Numbered from the stretch's first letter, positions 23,171-37,172 are shown. The stretch: 64,000 bases of DNA from Cymbidium sinense (GCA_021442155.1 CM038215.1:211910982-211974981); one strand, 5' to 3'. Made by a program: numbers and translations. The notes: generated by a model not told the origin, from the letters alone.

Positions 23171-26100
23171 TGTTATATTTGGACTTAGCACTCTGCACTT
23201 AGGTAGCCAAGCTCACCCGTCCTATTTGGATTATGCTTAGGGAATAAGTAGCACCTGCAAGCAAGAACATTTATATTCATTTATTATTAAGTGCTCCTTT
23301 AGCACAATCCCTTGCATAAGACATAATTTGTCTACTAACGATCTAACATCCAATCTAAAATATTACATCATAAAATAAAACACATCACCATAACATACAT
23401 CGACCTAACTTGATACTAGAATCGGTGACTTAGCATTCTATGTGTGTGTTAAGTATGTCTTGGTTAAGCTTTGGAAGTATGATTGCCTAAAGTTTTGGAA
23501 TTGATTAAATTATTTGTTAGGGATGGTTTCCCTTCAAGTCTTTTAATAGATTGATTGATTTTAATTTCCATGTTCTCAATTGATTTAATACTTACTTAGG
23601 ATTTAATATTATAAAGAGAAGAAAAATGTTTGGCCCCTTTATCCCTATCCTAAGTTATTTTTTAGGGTAAATTATTATAGCTTTGGTTCTCTTGGTGAAC
23701 CACTTATGAGTTTTATTTTATTTTATTGAGCCTAAGTTTAGATTAGTTTTAAGGAATCTTATTCGAACATGAAAGAAATCTTAGAATTAATGAAATCAAG
23801 TCACCATCACGTGAGTAATATTCCACTACTTCTTTTCATTGCCAATAACATTCGTATTCTTTCATCTTTTACCTTCTTAATATTTTATTTAACATATACA
23901 CAAGCAATATACCCATATTTTTACACACTTAATAAATGTTAATGCATGACTTTGATAGAAAAAAGATTTCATCTCATAGCTAAACATATGCAAACATGTA
24001 TTAGAAATTTAAGCAAGTGCGTGCCATTATTAAACCATGTTAATTCCATTACTAAACATTATTTAAGACCTCCTTGGGGCTACTTAAAATCTCATGTTTT
24101 CAAGATGTCCAAACTATATACTTGCCAATTCAAATATATGTAAACATACACAAAAGTATAGAAATAAAGCTATGCAAATGTTATATAAATCTTTTATTCA
24201 TGCAAAGTTTAATGACATGAAAAGAAAAGTTTTATCCTATATTCTAGCACATGTATACACATAAATAAAATTAAGCAAGTCCATGCCATTAAACCAGAGA
24301 AGTGAGATTATCTAAGACCTCCTTGGGGTTATTTAAAGCCTCATGTTCTGGGGATGTCCAGACTATGTACTTACTAACTCAAATACATGTAAACATACAC
24401 ATAAAACATAAAAAAAAAATCAATTATTATCTTTAAGTTACAACTAAGTGGAGACCTCATTAAGTACTTACAACAAACATTGATTTAAATTTCATACTCT
24501 TTGATTCATTATTATTTTATAATTTTAAAATAATTCAAGATTTATTAGTGATAATAGCCACACCATATCATAACATTTATCCAACTCATGCAATTTGAAT
24601 GAAATCATATCCTTTTAACTCTCTTTTTGAAAACATGAACACATGAAACAAATGGAATGCATATTTATGATAATTGAAAGGAAGTAATTAAATGTCATCA
24701 CATAATATACTCAATTTCATTGAATCTTAAGGACAAGCAAACCAAATAAACATTCTTAACACTAACCAAAGTTTTTTGTAAGATTTAATTTTAAAGTTTA
24801 AGTTATTAAAACCTAAAGAGGATAAATGATACTTAGGATTCACCCCATCTCATGTTAGATACTTGACATGTTTAAAGAAAGAAATTAAATATGTTGTATG
24901 AGTTGGTTTGGCTTCAAGCCATTAACACATCAATTTGATTACCCTTCTCAACGCTTCTTTAATTTAATTAAACACTTGATCATGAGCCTTCAATGATATT
25001 CTTTAAAAAAAAAGAATGCACCTAACAAAGTCTAATGCAATTAGGCTCATGATTAAGAGTTAATTAACTTAATGGAGAAAAATATTTAAGTTAAATACTC
25101 TTATGTTTTCCCCACACCAATGGGATAATCATAATTTCTTTAATGACTTTATGCTATTAGACACATAAAGGGATTAATGGGTTGCACTTGAGTTATCTAA
25201 ATCAATTTCAATTTTATTTTTAATTTATTATTGATTTTTCTTAATTATTCCTTAATTATTAAACACATTAATTAACCCTCTTAAAGAAGTATACTTGGAA
25301 AAATAATTAGGAAAGGGTCCTAATTATTTTTCTCATCATACCCACTATTTACATTGATTAATTAACACTAATTGCTTAATTTTTATTATTCCTTAATTTT
25401 AATAATCATTTAATTAATTAAAGAGGGTAATTAGGATTTAAATTCTAAAATCTTAAACCACATAGCAAATAATTCCAAGAAAATTTATGGGAGACAGCGG
25501 ACATCCCATAGAATCATCCCACCAAATTTGGAATTAATTATCTAAGTAATTAACTTGAGCTTCAAACCTTAAATAAGCACTATTCATTAGGTATTAATTG
25601 AGAATTTTATTTTTGTTAAATTCCTCTATTTAAGCTTTCCAAAATAATTTATTTGTATTTTCTAAATTTTCTATAATTAGTTATAATTTTTTGAAGTTCT
25701 GGACTTTAATTACATTTTAAAACCTTACTTAATCCTTTTAAACCATCAATGCCACATGGATGCTAACACAACAATGCTTTCCACATGGCACTGTAGCATT
25801 GGCTACTTAAATCATTTGACACGACAACTAACTCAACGGTGGCGGATGCGATTTTGTCTTGGTCATTCGATCATAGATTGGATGGTCAAGATTAATCCTG
25901 TGATTTCAAGGGATTAAATCAAGATTTCTAACGTGATTAATCATGGTCATCCATTCCAATTATGCAATGGACAGCCAGTGATCCATCCTCCCACAAGCAC
26001 TAGAAGATGGACATCGTCTGCCTTCCAAGACTTGATCTAGGCTTGCCAGAGCTTGTTTGATGGCAAAAATAACTCCAAAATGATCAGGGGGAAAAATCTA

Positions 26101-26899
26101 TGGAAATTCTATGGTGAAAATCACACGAAAATAAAATTTACTTCACAAAATACTAACACTTAGAGGTCAAACTATGGTTGCTATATTTTTACATTGCTAG
26201 AGATAAATATTGATGGTCCACAGATAGAGGTAGCTTTATCTTGAAGAGACAAAGCCTTGTTGAGAAGATCTAGAGCTGCCTCCTCGTCGATCGATCTATG
26301 GACCAAACTCATCGCAAAGCTCGTTAGAGTTGGTCTAAGGACTTATTCCAGTGGTCAAATCACTTGTGAAATGATTTATTTTGAATCATCGAGTAAGGTG
26401 AAGGTGTGGGAAGAGTTAATTTGAGTTTGGTGTATATTTGAGGAGTTTGGATGGATGAAGCTCTTGGGTTCAATTGGGAGCTGGTCTCGCCGGCACTCAC
26501 GAGAAGCTCAGGAGAGGGTATGGGACTGTGTGGAATGCTTTAAGGAAACTCTGTGGTGAGTTTGAATGAATGGGTGGAAGTATACTCTCTTCCCCAACCA
26601 AACTACAGGCTATGATTGGTTTAACCTTTGGCAATTATTCGGCCAAAGTAGGTGGTCGGAGGTGGCAGGGGACTGCTAAGGTGGATGAGTATGAGTGGCT
26701 GAGGGAGTGTTGTGGGCTTCCATGAGGTGTATACTCCTCCTAAGGTGGGCCAATGATTTCCCATGGGTGAACTCACCCTCTCTTGGCCAAAAGCTGAACT
26801 TAATAGCCTTGGGTTAGGTTGGGTCAATGGTCTTTGTCTAAGAAAAGCCAAAGATGGCTACCATGGGTGGGGAGTTTGAGAACCCATCCTAATGGGGAT

Positions 26900-28160
26900 T
26901 TTGTCCCATTTGGAGGGCTTGGTTCAATGGGTTTGACCCAAATTGGGTTCACCATGGGTTGAGCCCACTTGGGAAGGCCCATTATAACCTAAGGATGAGT
27001 CATGCCAAGTTTGATTGGGTTTGGGCTTGGATTGGTTGGGTTTGGTTCAATTTGATCTATGTAGGTCAAATGAGTCATGTTAGGCTAAGTTGACCATTTT
27101 GACCAGATTAGGTCAAAGTGAGAATTTGGGTAAGTTTAATTGGTCACTTGGAATGAATGAGTACTTTGGTTTGGTTCAATTTGGGTTAGATTTGGATTAT
27201 GTTCATATGGTTCAATTTGGGTCAAAATGGGTTATGTTGACCAATTTGACCAAATTGGCCAAATTGGCTTGGACATGGGTTAAGTTCATGTTCAATTGAT
27301 CATTGGTGATTGGTTGAAGGAGTTGATTTGAATTTATTTAAATTAGGGAAAGATTTGGATTCAAATGGACCCTTTAGGCTAAATTGGCCTAAGTAAGTCA
27401 ATTGGGTTGGTTGACCCAATTGGGTTCAATTGAAGGTTAGATCATGCTCAATATTCAATTACTGACTATTTAGAAGCATTGGTTTTAATCAATTTAATCT
27501 AGGATTTGATTTAGTTCAATTTGACCCTTTGGGTTAAATTGGGTCAACTTGGGTCAAAGGGCCAAATTGGCTTGATTAGGTTCAATTATTTGTAATGGAG
27601 TGTTCAATAATGGCTTACAATCATCAATGGAAAGATTTGATAGCTTGGTTTGATCTAATGGGAGTTTGATTTGAGTTTAGCTAATTAGGCCTTTTAGATC
27701 ACTTTAGGTCATGTGGCTTGGTCAAGTCAACTTAGAACAAGTAGAGTTATGGATGGTTGGGATGTGCTCAATGATAAATTTAAAGTTGATACCAGGCTTC
27801 GATTATAATTGATTTAGGATTGATTGAGTTTTGGCTCATTTGAACATTTTAGTCAAATGGGCTAACTTGGGTTGATCAAATTCACTTGGCTCAATTGGCT
27901 TGATTACAAGTGGAGTAATTTAAAATGATTTATTGAATACTTAGAATGATTGAGAAAATCACATTGGATTTAGTTTGCTTGAATGGGTTTGAATGGAGTT
28001 ATAGGATTGTGGTGGATTAAGTCGAGTCAAGGTCCAAGTTAATTTATCTTGGAGCTTAGATTGGAAAACCAAATTCAATTAAGATTAATTGAATAGGTTT
28101 GAGTTGGTTTAGCTCCAATCACAAGAGCCTAAGATTGGATGAGTTGATAGGCATGAGTTT
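26900..28160 (-). repeat. Word-repeat domain of LTR copy A
   Basis: About 1.3 kb composed of shuffled short words such as TTGGGTCAA, CAATTTGGG, GGTTCAATT and AAATTGGC (plus-strand spelling). No fixed period. The equivalent domain is present in copies B and C. Plus-strand spelling is strongly C-poor. Confidence 0.85.
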
Positions 28161-28364
28161 TGGTTTAGGCCTTAGGGTAGGTGAAACCTATTTGTCCTAA
28201 GGTAAGCTTTAGGCTTAGGGTTATTCCCTATAAGTATTTAGGCTTAGGTTTAGTGTTCCCTTAATCACTAGAAGTGTACTAACACTAAGAGAGTCTAAGT
28301 GACTAGAAGGCTCCTAAGTCTAAGATAGGAGGGATCGATCCTCACTCAAAAAGTGAGGTCAATA

Positions 28365-28868
28365 GCCACAAAAAGTACCTTGCACACCAATGAAAAGATC
28401 AAGAAAGTATGAGAGGATAATAATAATAATTTTGAGAAAGAATAAAGAAATGAAGGACTATTCATAGAGTTTTGGGTCTGTGAGTTCATATAGTATGAAT
28501 TAGGTTCATACAGTAATTTAGATCATCTTAATGATTGTATAAACATCAATTTTGATTGAGCCAATCATACAATATGATCAAAAAATATATAGTATGATTA
28601 AGCAATGTTTATTCTCTCAACATTCATTTCAACGACTAGTTTGACTAGATCAATCATACCATTATAAACATATTGTATAACACGATGATAATTATATGGT
28701 ATAGTTGATTTACTATATATCTTCTAGCCATTAATCTAATTTAATCTTTCTAATGATCTAAGCAGTACTAGTGTAGCATTTTAATTTCAGCCCATAATAA
28801 AAAATGTGTGAGATTGAGGGGATTAATGTGAAAGAAAAAAGATAAAAATTAAAATAGAATAATATAAA

Positions 28869-28950
<82 letters not shown>

Positions 28951-29050
28951 AAAAAAAATAAAATAAACTAAAAATAAACTAAAAAAACATAAAGATGGAT
29001 TAAAAATAAAAATAACATAAAATAAAATGAAGATGTCCTAAGTACTAAAA
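28365..29050 (-). mobile_element. Non-coding segment of the Copia element after RNase H
   Basis: Lies between the end of the Copia RNase H and solo LTR A. AT-rich, with repeated ATACNNTATGA-type words near 28,490-28,720. No ORF. Confidence 0.45.
28873..28946. repeat. (AT)n microsatellite
   Basis: About 37 uninterrupted AT units, followed by a short poly(A). Confidence 0.95.
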
Positions 29051-32000
29051 TTTATTACTTCTAAGCGTGATCTAAGAGAACTAAACCTATCAAAATTTAA
29101 CTATTTGTTTAAATATCCACTAATTGATTCTCCATGTCAATGAATTTAATAGTAACATCTTCTTTCTAAATATTATCTCTAATGAAATGATGCCAAACAT
29201 TTATGTGTTTGGTATGTGAGTGCTGAATTGAATTTTTAATTATGCAAAATACACTAGTGTTGTTACACATTATTGGAATCATACCTATCACTAGAGATCA
29301 AGAATTTGTTGCTTTAGCTATAAAACTTGGGAACAAAACGTTTTGAATCAATGTATTTAGATTCGACAATGGATAAAGAAATTTAATTTTATTTCTTACA
29401 AGACCATAACACTAATTAGTGACCCACAAATTGACATGTGCTTGAAATGATTTTTCTATCAACTTTGTACCCTAAAAAATTAAAATAAAAATATCTAATA
29501 AGATTAAAAGGTTTTCTTTAATGAGGTACTAAATTCCTAAATTAGATATGCTAGTTAAATATAAAAAAAATCATTTTATAGCTTTCAAATGAGACTCTTT
29601 TGGATTAGCTTGAAATCATACACATAGACAAACACTAAACATGGTATCAAGTCTATTAGTAGTCAAAAAGGTAAGAGCCTATCATTCCATGATATGTCTT
29701 AAGCTCAATAGACTTACCTTCATGATCCTTATCTAACTATGTTTCACGGCTTATGATAGTGTTGATGCTTTTACATCCTTCCAATCCAAACTTTTTGATC
29801 AATCTCTTTGGTGAATTTAGATTAATTCATGAATGTATTTTTTTCCTTACTTAACATTGAATCTCCAAAGTAAGTAAACTCTACCATCGTGCTCATCTAC
29901 TCTTTTGCTCATTATCTTGAAAAAGCTTCACATGAAATGAGTTATTAAATCTAAATAACATGTCATCCACATATATTTTTACAAAAATAACATCACTTTT
30001 TTTTGGTAAACAATGTAGAATTAGTAGATCCTTTAATAAAAAAAATTTCATCTAAAAAGTAATAAGCCTATCATACCAAGCACAAGGTGCTTATTTCAAA
30101 TAATAAATGATCAGGGTATAATTAGCTTTCAAATTTGGATGGTTGTTCAACAAAGGCATCTTCTTTTATTACACCATTCAAAAAATCACTCTTAACATCC
30201 ATATGAAAAAATTTCAAGTTTTTAAAATAAGTAAATGTAAATAATAATCATATGGCTTCAAAATGAGCAACATGTGCAACAATTTTCTCAAAATCAAAGC
30301 CTACAATTTAGTTAAAACCTTTAACCATAAGCCTTGGTTTGTTCTTAACAATAACTCTCAAGTCATTTAATTTATTTTTGAATTTTCGCTTATTCTAATC
30401 AAACTTTCAAATGAGGGTTTAAGCACTAAGTCCCAAACATCATTCTAGCAAATTGATTTAATTCTTCTTGCATTGCCTCTACTTAGAGCTCATCAAATAT
30501 CTTTTCCTCTACATTAGTGAGTTTAATCGTGGATATGAAGGCTATATAGCTAACAAATTCTTGAAGACTATTTATAGACCTAACTCCTATAGATGAGTCT
30601 CATATGATCAAATCACGGAATGACTTGAAGCATATTTATGCTCTCTAGGCAGTCTCCCCATGGCATTCTCTTTTTCTTCTAAACCTAGATTCTCAATTTT
30701 GGGTGCTAAATCATCCTCATTTATAAGATTCTAGATAAGGAAAGTATAATAAATTCATCAAAAATAACATGCACTAATTCTTCCACCAATAAGGTTCTCT
30801 TATTAAAGATTTTATAACCCTTTCCTATAGAGGAGCAACCAAGAAAGATTGCATTATTAGATTTAGAATCAAACTTTCCCAAAGTATTTTTCATTATTCA
30901 ACATAAAACATTTACACCCAAAAGCATGTAAATGAGATATATTTGGGGTCTTACCTTTGAGATTCTCATAATGGGTTTTATTCAACTTGGATAAATTATT
31001 TATTTAATTTAGAACATAACAAGTTGTGTTAACTGGTTTAGCCTAAAAGTATTTAAAAAATTTATACCAATTAAGCATAGATATAATGACTTCTATAACC
31101 ATTCTATTCTTCTATTCTACCACTCTATTCTATTGGGTGTCTTAAGGGATAAAAAATTATGTTATAACCATGTTTTATTATAGAAAACTTTAAATTTATC
31201 ATTTTCATATTCTCCACTATGATCACTATAAATAGATGCAATGCTACAACTATTTTTTTAAATCCAAACAACAAAGATATAAAATTCAAAGATATAATCA
31301 TTTTTATCTCTCTAAAACTTTATTAAAGTAAATCTAGTAAAATTATTAACAATGATAAACTCGTATGACCTTCCCCCCAAACTAGCGATGTTGATAGGTC
31401 AAATCAAATTCATGTGAAGAATTTCTAAAGGTCATGAAGTGATAGTGCATAATATGGATTAAAAAAAATTTAGTGATATGCATCACAAAAATAATCATTC
31501 AATGAATTCTAGTCTAGATATACCTCTAACAAAGTTAGCATGTGTAATCTTTGTAAGTGTGTGCAACTAGCATGAAACAATCTCCTACAAAACAACCAAG
31601 AATGATTTAGTGTAGATTTAAGACAAATTGCCAAATAAAAATCAAAATTATCAAAACCAATTATGTAAATATTATTAATCCTAACACCTTCTAGAATAAT
31701 TTTATCATTTAAATCAAGTAATCATTATCATTAAGAAATTTTATATTAAAACTCTTACCAGATAGCTGACTAAGGCTAAGAAAAGTATGTTTTAGACTAT
31801 CACTAAAGACATTTTGTATAGATAGAAATTTTTATACTAATGATATTTGAATCAAGTACTTTATAAGTTGTATTATCTATAAGGGTGAACTTTCTTTAGC
31901 TTTTGAGCTCCAATGAGATAATTTTACTTTTGTCTCTAATCATATATCTTGGGTACCTACTGTTTAGCTACCACATGCTTCCACCTAATATTTAAGTACC
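29051..32000 (-). pseudogene. Ty1/Copia pol, Sirevirus-like: integrase, RT, RNase H, decayed
   Basis: Minus-strand Copia polyprotein running from about 32,000 down to 29,050. In order: a LKHTFLSLSQLSGKSFNIKF stretch near 31,760; integrase core with GGKSYEFI-like and SIYSDHSGEYEN motifs (about 31,380-31,200); the FGCKCFVLNN-type block near 30,920 followed by GKFDSKSNNAIFLGCS and VFDE; RT with a MDVKSDFLNGVI motif near 30,200 and an intact YVDD at about 29,965; RNase H end with HTKHINVWHHFIRDN and ENQLVDI near 29,220-29,120. Many stops and frameshifts. The gag and 5' LTR are not present to the right. The 3' part continues at 17,954-21,127 on the other side of solo LTR A. Confidence 0.85.
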
Positions 32001-32009
32001 ACATATTTA

Positions 32010-32493
32010 TTTAAAATTAAAATTTATAAAGTTTAATTTGATATATTTATTAATAAATTATTAAATTATATTATAAAATTTTAAATTAAAAATTATAAAT
32101 TTAATTTTAAATGAGTAAATTAAAATTTAAATAAATTTGATAATTTAATTAGTCATTAATTATTTACACTCATCTTAAAATAAATTTAATAAATAAAGAT
32201 TTCAATCCCTTAAAAGATATAATAGGATCACAAGGTATTTAAAATTATTTGTAATTTTTAATTTAAAAAAATAAAATGTGAGTCAATCGTTAAAGGTAAT
32301 AACCATGTGAGTTGTAAGTCACCCATTTACAAGCGACTTACTACTTATGTGTAGTCCCCATTAAATGGTTGACTAAGTAGCCATGTAGTAGCAAGTGCAT
32401 GCTTATTAGATGATTATACTTATTTAAATTTTTTTATTTTGATATTTAATTATTGATTTTAATATAAAAGTTAACTATATTAAAAAATTTCAT
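32010..32493. other. AT-rich stretch without gene
   Basis: No coding signal. A small imperfect inverted repeat GTAAGTC..GCGACTTAC sits near 32,317-32,342. Copia gag would be expected here if the element were complete, but is not recognisable. Confidence 0.5.
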
Positions 32494-32670
<177 letters not shown>

Positions 32671-32819
32671 ATAATAATTATTATTATGATTATCATGATT
32701 ATTTGAATAATAATTGTAATTATGAGAATAATAATATGACTAAACATAATGATAATACTAATAATAATTATAGTTATAGTAATAAGAACAAGAGTATGAA
32801 TTATTGAATCTAAATTTAT

Positions 32820-33330
32820 TCGTGGATGGAGGAGGAACTTTATCAGATACCTGAAAAATAGGGTTAGACAGAATTACTGCCAACAAGAAGATAAATAATT
32901 AGAGAAGTGCAAGAGAAATAATAAAATTTCTTCCTCAAAATCAAAGTACAAATATTAGGGGTCTAGAGAGAAAGAAAAAAGGTCCCCTCAGAGGAGTTCC
33001 CCTTTTATAATACCAATGGGCGACTATACATAAAGTGTATATAATGTAAATGGAGTACAAAGGAGGTTAATATTGTTACCAACTGTGATCTCTTCCCTTC
33101 TTTAGAAATTAGAAGGAAGGGAAGAGACCACAATAAGTATGTGAGTCTCATTAGAGTCTAGTATGACTTCTTTTGCATGTAATAAGTGAAGGAATAATGG
33201 ATCAAAAAATTCTTTTTGTAAGGCTCAAAACCTATTGTTTCTATCTTTAGGGGTCAAAGAAAGAAGAATGGGTGTTTTGAAACAAGAATAAAAAATGGTA
33301 ATATTAATCATAATAGTAAGATTTTCCATG
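32820..33330 (-). promoter_or_regulatory. LTR-like segment with TATA box (minus strand)
   Basis: Minus strand contains GGTATTATAAAAGGGGAACT at about 33,018-32,999, followed by CT-rich leader-like sequence. This looks like an LTR promoter and start region. It lies directly after the Gypsy protease and may be the 3' LTR of a pol-less Gypsy derivative, but no TG/CA borders were found. Confidence 0.35.
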
Positions 33331-33339
33331 ATAATTAAT

Positions 33340-35041
33340 TGAAGTTTAGCATTTTTTTCAATAGAGGCTTAGGTTGCAAGTCAAAAGTTGTTTTGTGTGG
33401 CTATGGAGGGTGCTTTTTCAACTGACTTTATTTGGAAGAGTTTAATAGTTTTATTATTATGTTTAAAAATATAAGTATTTTCCCTACCATAGTGAATAAC
33501 ATTCATATCATACAACCAAGATCATCTTAAGAAAATATGAGCAATGTCCATAGGAGAACATCACACTAAATTTGATCTTCATAGCTTTCTATTTTAATTA
33601 GAACTAAATATCGATTGGTGATGAGAAGAGATGTATGATTTACCCAGCTAACATGAAATGGTTCAGGGTGAGGTTCAGATTATAAGTTGGCTCGAGTTAT
33701 GGTGTGTGTTAAAATGACATTCATAGCACTTCCTCCATCTATATCTAACACATCTCTTTTCATTATACAAACATACATGCTAAAAATGCTCTTTATCCTC
33801 CTATTATCTACCTCATTTTTAATTATAGTAAACATCGCATCACATTAACTTGAGGGTCATCAGTTAATTCCAATCCTTCATCAGATAATGGGATGTCATT
33901 ATAAACTTCTTCTAGATTATCATCTATTAGGTTTTCAACTTCTTTGAAAAATAAGATTTGAGCTTTACATTAATTTTGCATATGACCCTTTTTATGAGAT
34001 TTGAAACATATTACTTCCCTAGTGTTCTTAGAGCTCCCTTCAATAGAAGTTTTAGGAAAAGTGGTCAGGCCAATTGGATGGGTGGGTCTAACAATAAACC
34101 TTTGGTGGAAGGTACTTGACTTTTTTCATTTAGAGATGGAAGCAGATTTTTTTTTGTTCAACCAATAAGGCATAGTGAAACGCTTTCTCTAAAGATTGTT
34201 GGTCAAATAATTCAACTTCTTTTTTAATGTCAGTCCTAAGTATAATAACAAATTTATTGGCTAATTGCCAATCATTATCAACACAATCAATTCTAGAAAT
34301 TAGATCTTCAAAAGTATTCAAGTATTCAGTTACAAGATGATTACCTTGTCTCAAAGTTAATAATTGACTATGTAGTTTCTTATCATGATGCCTAGGACAA
34401 TACTTTGCTCTTAATATTTCTCATTTCTATTTAAGTGAGGTTTGTCCTTCCTAATCTTTATTTTTTTGCTAAAGTATTTGTTCAATAAATTTTATCATGT
34501 CCTATCAATTTCATTTTAGAAAAAGTAACCCTTTGATAATCATCTATTTTATACCAATCAAAGAAGTCATCCATTTGAACTAACCAATCAAAAAATTTAT
34601 TTGGGTCATATACACCATCATAAGTTAGGGCTTCTACTTTAACTCTTCGAGATGGATCATTAGAGTCTTTTGTAGTATTGAAATAATTTTCTCCCCTTCC
34701 ACCATTTATAGCAATTGGTGGTCTTCTAAGTGGTTGATTTTGTCTATGATTTGGATATGAATCTTCTTCGTCTATCCATATAGGCACAGTCTAAGCAGGT
34801 ATTGGAGGAAGTGTTAGTACTCTATTATTTTGTAGATGAGTTATAAAGTTTGCATTTGTTCTTTAAGTTCTTGCATTTGATTCTTTCTTCTAATATTTGT
34901 TGAGTTTTTCATTTCATGGATCCTAAGATCTAAGGCATCAATTAATCTAATCAAAATTTTAAATTGGTCTTGAAAAATAAATTTTGGTACCATTAGAATT
35001 TTTAAGAATATAAAATAAACAAATATAATATAATTATGCAA
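33340..35041 (-). pseudogene. Ty3/Gypsy gag and protease, chromovirus-like, decayed
   Basis: Minus strand. Gag N-terminal part from about 35,041, then a frame 34,787-34,482 with RVKVEALTYDGVYDPNKFFD and WLVQMDDFFDWYKIDDYQRV, the hallmark of plant chromovirus gag, and a frame 34,354-34,130 with RQGNHLVTEYLNTFEDLI. A degraded zinc knuckle (CFKSHKKGHMQN) lies near 34,000. The protease shows the active-site block DIDGGSAMNVI near 33,745 and CDVLPMDIAHIF plus NTYIFKHN near 33,570-33,450. RT is not visible after it. A primer-binding site and candidate LTR sit to the right. The strand and type agree with the RNase H-integrase fragment at 16-18 kb. Confidence 0.8.
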
Positions 35042-35659
35042 TCAAAATAAAATTTTAGACTAAGAGAACTTTCAGGTGAGGAGGGGGATACAAGACCACT
35101 TACATCCCAAGCTCTCTTTAGATAGTTTAGATATTTTTTTGACAAAGTTTTATTTAGCCTCTAAAATCACCAAGTTTAACATACTTATATTATTATGCAT
35201 GCAATTATTTTATTATTTTTTTAATGCAATGAAAAAAATGCTCAAAATTATCAAGCCTCCACTAAGTTAATCAAAGAAACTTCTAAAATTAATCATAAAC
35301 ATTAACAAAGATAATAAAGCAAGTAATTAGATTTGATTTGCACTAATGGTTAGGGAGTTTTTAGGATGAAGCACTACCTCACTAAGGTGTTCTCTTATTT
35401 ATTTATTTTTTAGCAAGTTCACACAATCTGGAAATGACTAAATTATATAATGGAGCTTACTGACTAGAATTTCATGCTATCGCTGTAAACTTACAAGTAA
35501 TATATATCTTTCTAAGCTATAAATATGAATTTAAACTATCATAATAAAAATCAATTAACCTCACAAGTCCAAGAAAAACTCACAAGTTTGAAGATAAGTC
35601 CACCAGTTGAGATGCTCTCTTTGTTGAAGCAAACTTTTGACCAAATTTGTACCTTTCAT

Positions 35660-35692
35660 GCTTAGCTCTGATATTAAATTTGATGGAAATGG
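35660..35692 (-). promoter_or_regulatory. Primer-binding site (tRNA-Met-like) of the Gypsy element
   Basis: Minus strand AATTTAATATCAGAGCTAAG resembles the common TTTGGTATCAGAGC site that follows the 5' LTR of many plant retrotransposons, with two or three substitutions. It lies upstream of the gag reading direction, as expected. Confidence 0.55.
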
Positions 35693-36330
35693 GTGTTCTT
35701 TCTTTAATGAGATTGAGAAAAATAAATAACCATGGAGCTGTAGATTTATATCTGAAGATGTATTTTGAATTTTTGGTGGCATAATGAAGGGCGTAGGATA
35801 ATAAGATAGTGGGATGACTTAAACTAGTTCAATTTGGACTAACTTAGGCTAATTAAAAATATAGAAATAAAGAATGAGATGTAAGTAAGATAAATGACTA
35901 AAAAATAATTATGGGGTTTAGGTTATTATATGTATTTATGATCTAGAGTAGTTGATTAGAAATTATAGGGTTTAGGTGATTATTTTTGGTGTAAGGACTA
36001 GGACTAGGTCATAATCAATGAAGTAGAGATATTATTGAGTGGAAGGAAGGTATAGGCTTATGGAGTAGAGTAGAAGGCTTAATGTATGATTGAATATGAT
36101 TTTAAGAGATAGGAGAAAGATTACAATAAATTATCTTGGGTATTAGAGGTGAGAAAAGAAAGATATGTTGGATAACTAGCGCTTCCACCAATGATTGCTC
36201 AGGTTTGACCACTAAACTCCCAAACTAAAAGAATAACTCAAATAATTTGTAAGTACCAAAAGATCTCCTTTCATTCCAGTAAGGGTTTATAGCCATTACA
36301 AACATCTTTCAAAAGAAAAAAAAATTACAT
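35693..36330 (-). repeat. Candidate 5' LTR of the Gypsy gag-protease element
   Basis: Sequence upstream (minus sense) of the primer-binding site, without coding potential, where the 5' LTR should be. Borders are not defined. GGCTATAAACCC near 36,290 could be its TATA box. Confidence 0.3.
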
Positions 36331-36544
36331 GGAGGGAAAAGTGGGTGTCCACATTAATGTCAAGCATTTAGTTACTTTATTATTTTATACCATCCACCCA
36401 TTTCACATGCTATTATTATATGGATTAAACCACCTCACATGTCATGCTTTGGACTTTTAAATTCAAAATTTCAAATATGGAGTTTCTAGAATAAAATTAA
36501 AAATTACATAACTAATATATATATATAAATAAATAAATAAATAA

Positions 36545-36602
<58 letters not shown>

Positions 36603-36790
36603 ATATAAAATGGGCCTTAGCATGCTAATGGGCTAAGCCTTCTTTCTTGATTTTTTTTGGGCTTTAGCTCGAGATCTTGTAAATGGACATTGGGCTGTAA
36701 TTTCTTTACCCACGTGATGTTCTACGTCATCAATGGCTACCTCAAGATTACCTCAATTTTTTTGTAATGGGTGGAATGCATTTGACTTCT
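36331..36790. other. Intergenic DNA with compound (AAAT)n/(AT)n microsatellite
   Basis: AAAT units at 36,525-36,550 run into about 24 AT units up to 36,597. Otherwise no feature. Confidence 0.8.
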
Positions 36791-36794
36791 AGAT

Positions 36795-37172
36795 TAAGAA
36801 CAGTTGGAATGTCAAAAGTCATACAATACCTTGTCAAGGGACATTGTGCATAAGATGCTCAAAATCCCAATTAATACAAACAAGAAAGGTAAGTTGGTCA
36901 TCAAATCTCACAAAACATCCCAATCACTCTCAAAAACCATTTCCAACCATATGATTGATGGTAGCTATCTTCCATGGGGTAAATTTATTTGGAATAGATT
37001 TTTTAAACCATCTATCTCTTCTTTTTTTTTTGAGGATCTTTCATAAGATTCTTCCCTGATGACCTAGTTTAAGAGGCTTAGGATACTTTCCAAATGCTAG
37101 CTATGTGGTGAAAATGAGGATTGCTTTAACCATATCATCTTAAAATGTCAGTTAAGTATTGAAACTTGGAAG
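36795..37172 (+). pseudogene. L1-type LINE, zinc-binding reverse-transcriptase domain (5' part of a split element)
   Basis: Plus strand. Encodes degraded ORF2 sequence of a plant L1 LINE just after the RT: LPWGKFIWNRFFKPSISSFF near 36,972-37,030, then RLRILSKC.LCGENEDCFNH and ILKCQLSIETWK up to the solo LTR border, which is the RVT zinc-binding domain (Cys-X2-Cys...His...Cys). Stops are present. The element resumes at 44,173 on the far side of solo LTR B. Confidence 0.75.
37168..37172. repeat. Target-site duplication GGAAG (left) of solo LTR B
   Basis: Identical to 44,168-44,172 at the other end of the LTR. Confidence 0.85.

Larger units (their letters stand above)
21128..28364 (-). mobile_element. 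Solo LTR, copy A of the Ogre/TAT LTR family (minus orientation)
   Basis: Read on the minus strand it starts TATTGACCTCACTTTTTGAG (the other copies start TGTTGACCTCACTTTTGG) and ends AAAACACCACA at 21,128. The same order of blocks as in copies B and C is present: word-repeat domain, GC-richer island, AT-rich middle, TATA module, and an end block beginning GTGGTGTCC. No primer-binding site follows the 3' end, so this is a solo LTR and not a 5' LTR. Flanks are GACAT (left) and GCCAC (right), which agree at three of five bases and may be an eroded target-site duplication. Total length is 7,237 bp, or 6,962 bp after removing the inserted LINE and one copy of its duplication. It interrupts the Copia element. 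Confidence 0.8.

Noticed and set aside
26621..26851. Minus-strand frame of 76 codons
   Set aside because: Lies in the GC-richer island of LTR A; the equivalent positions in B and C are not open.
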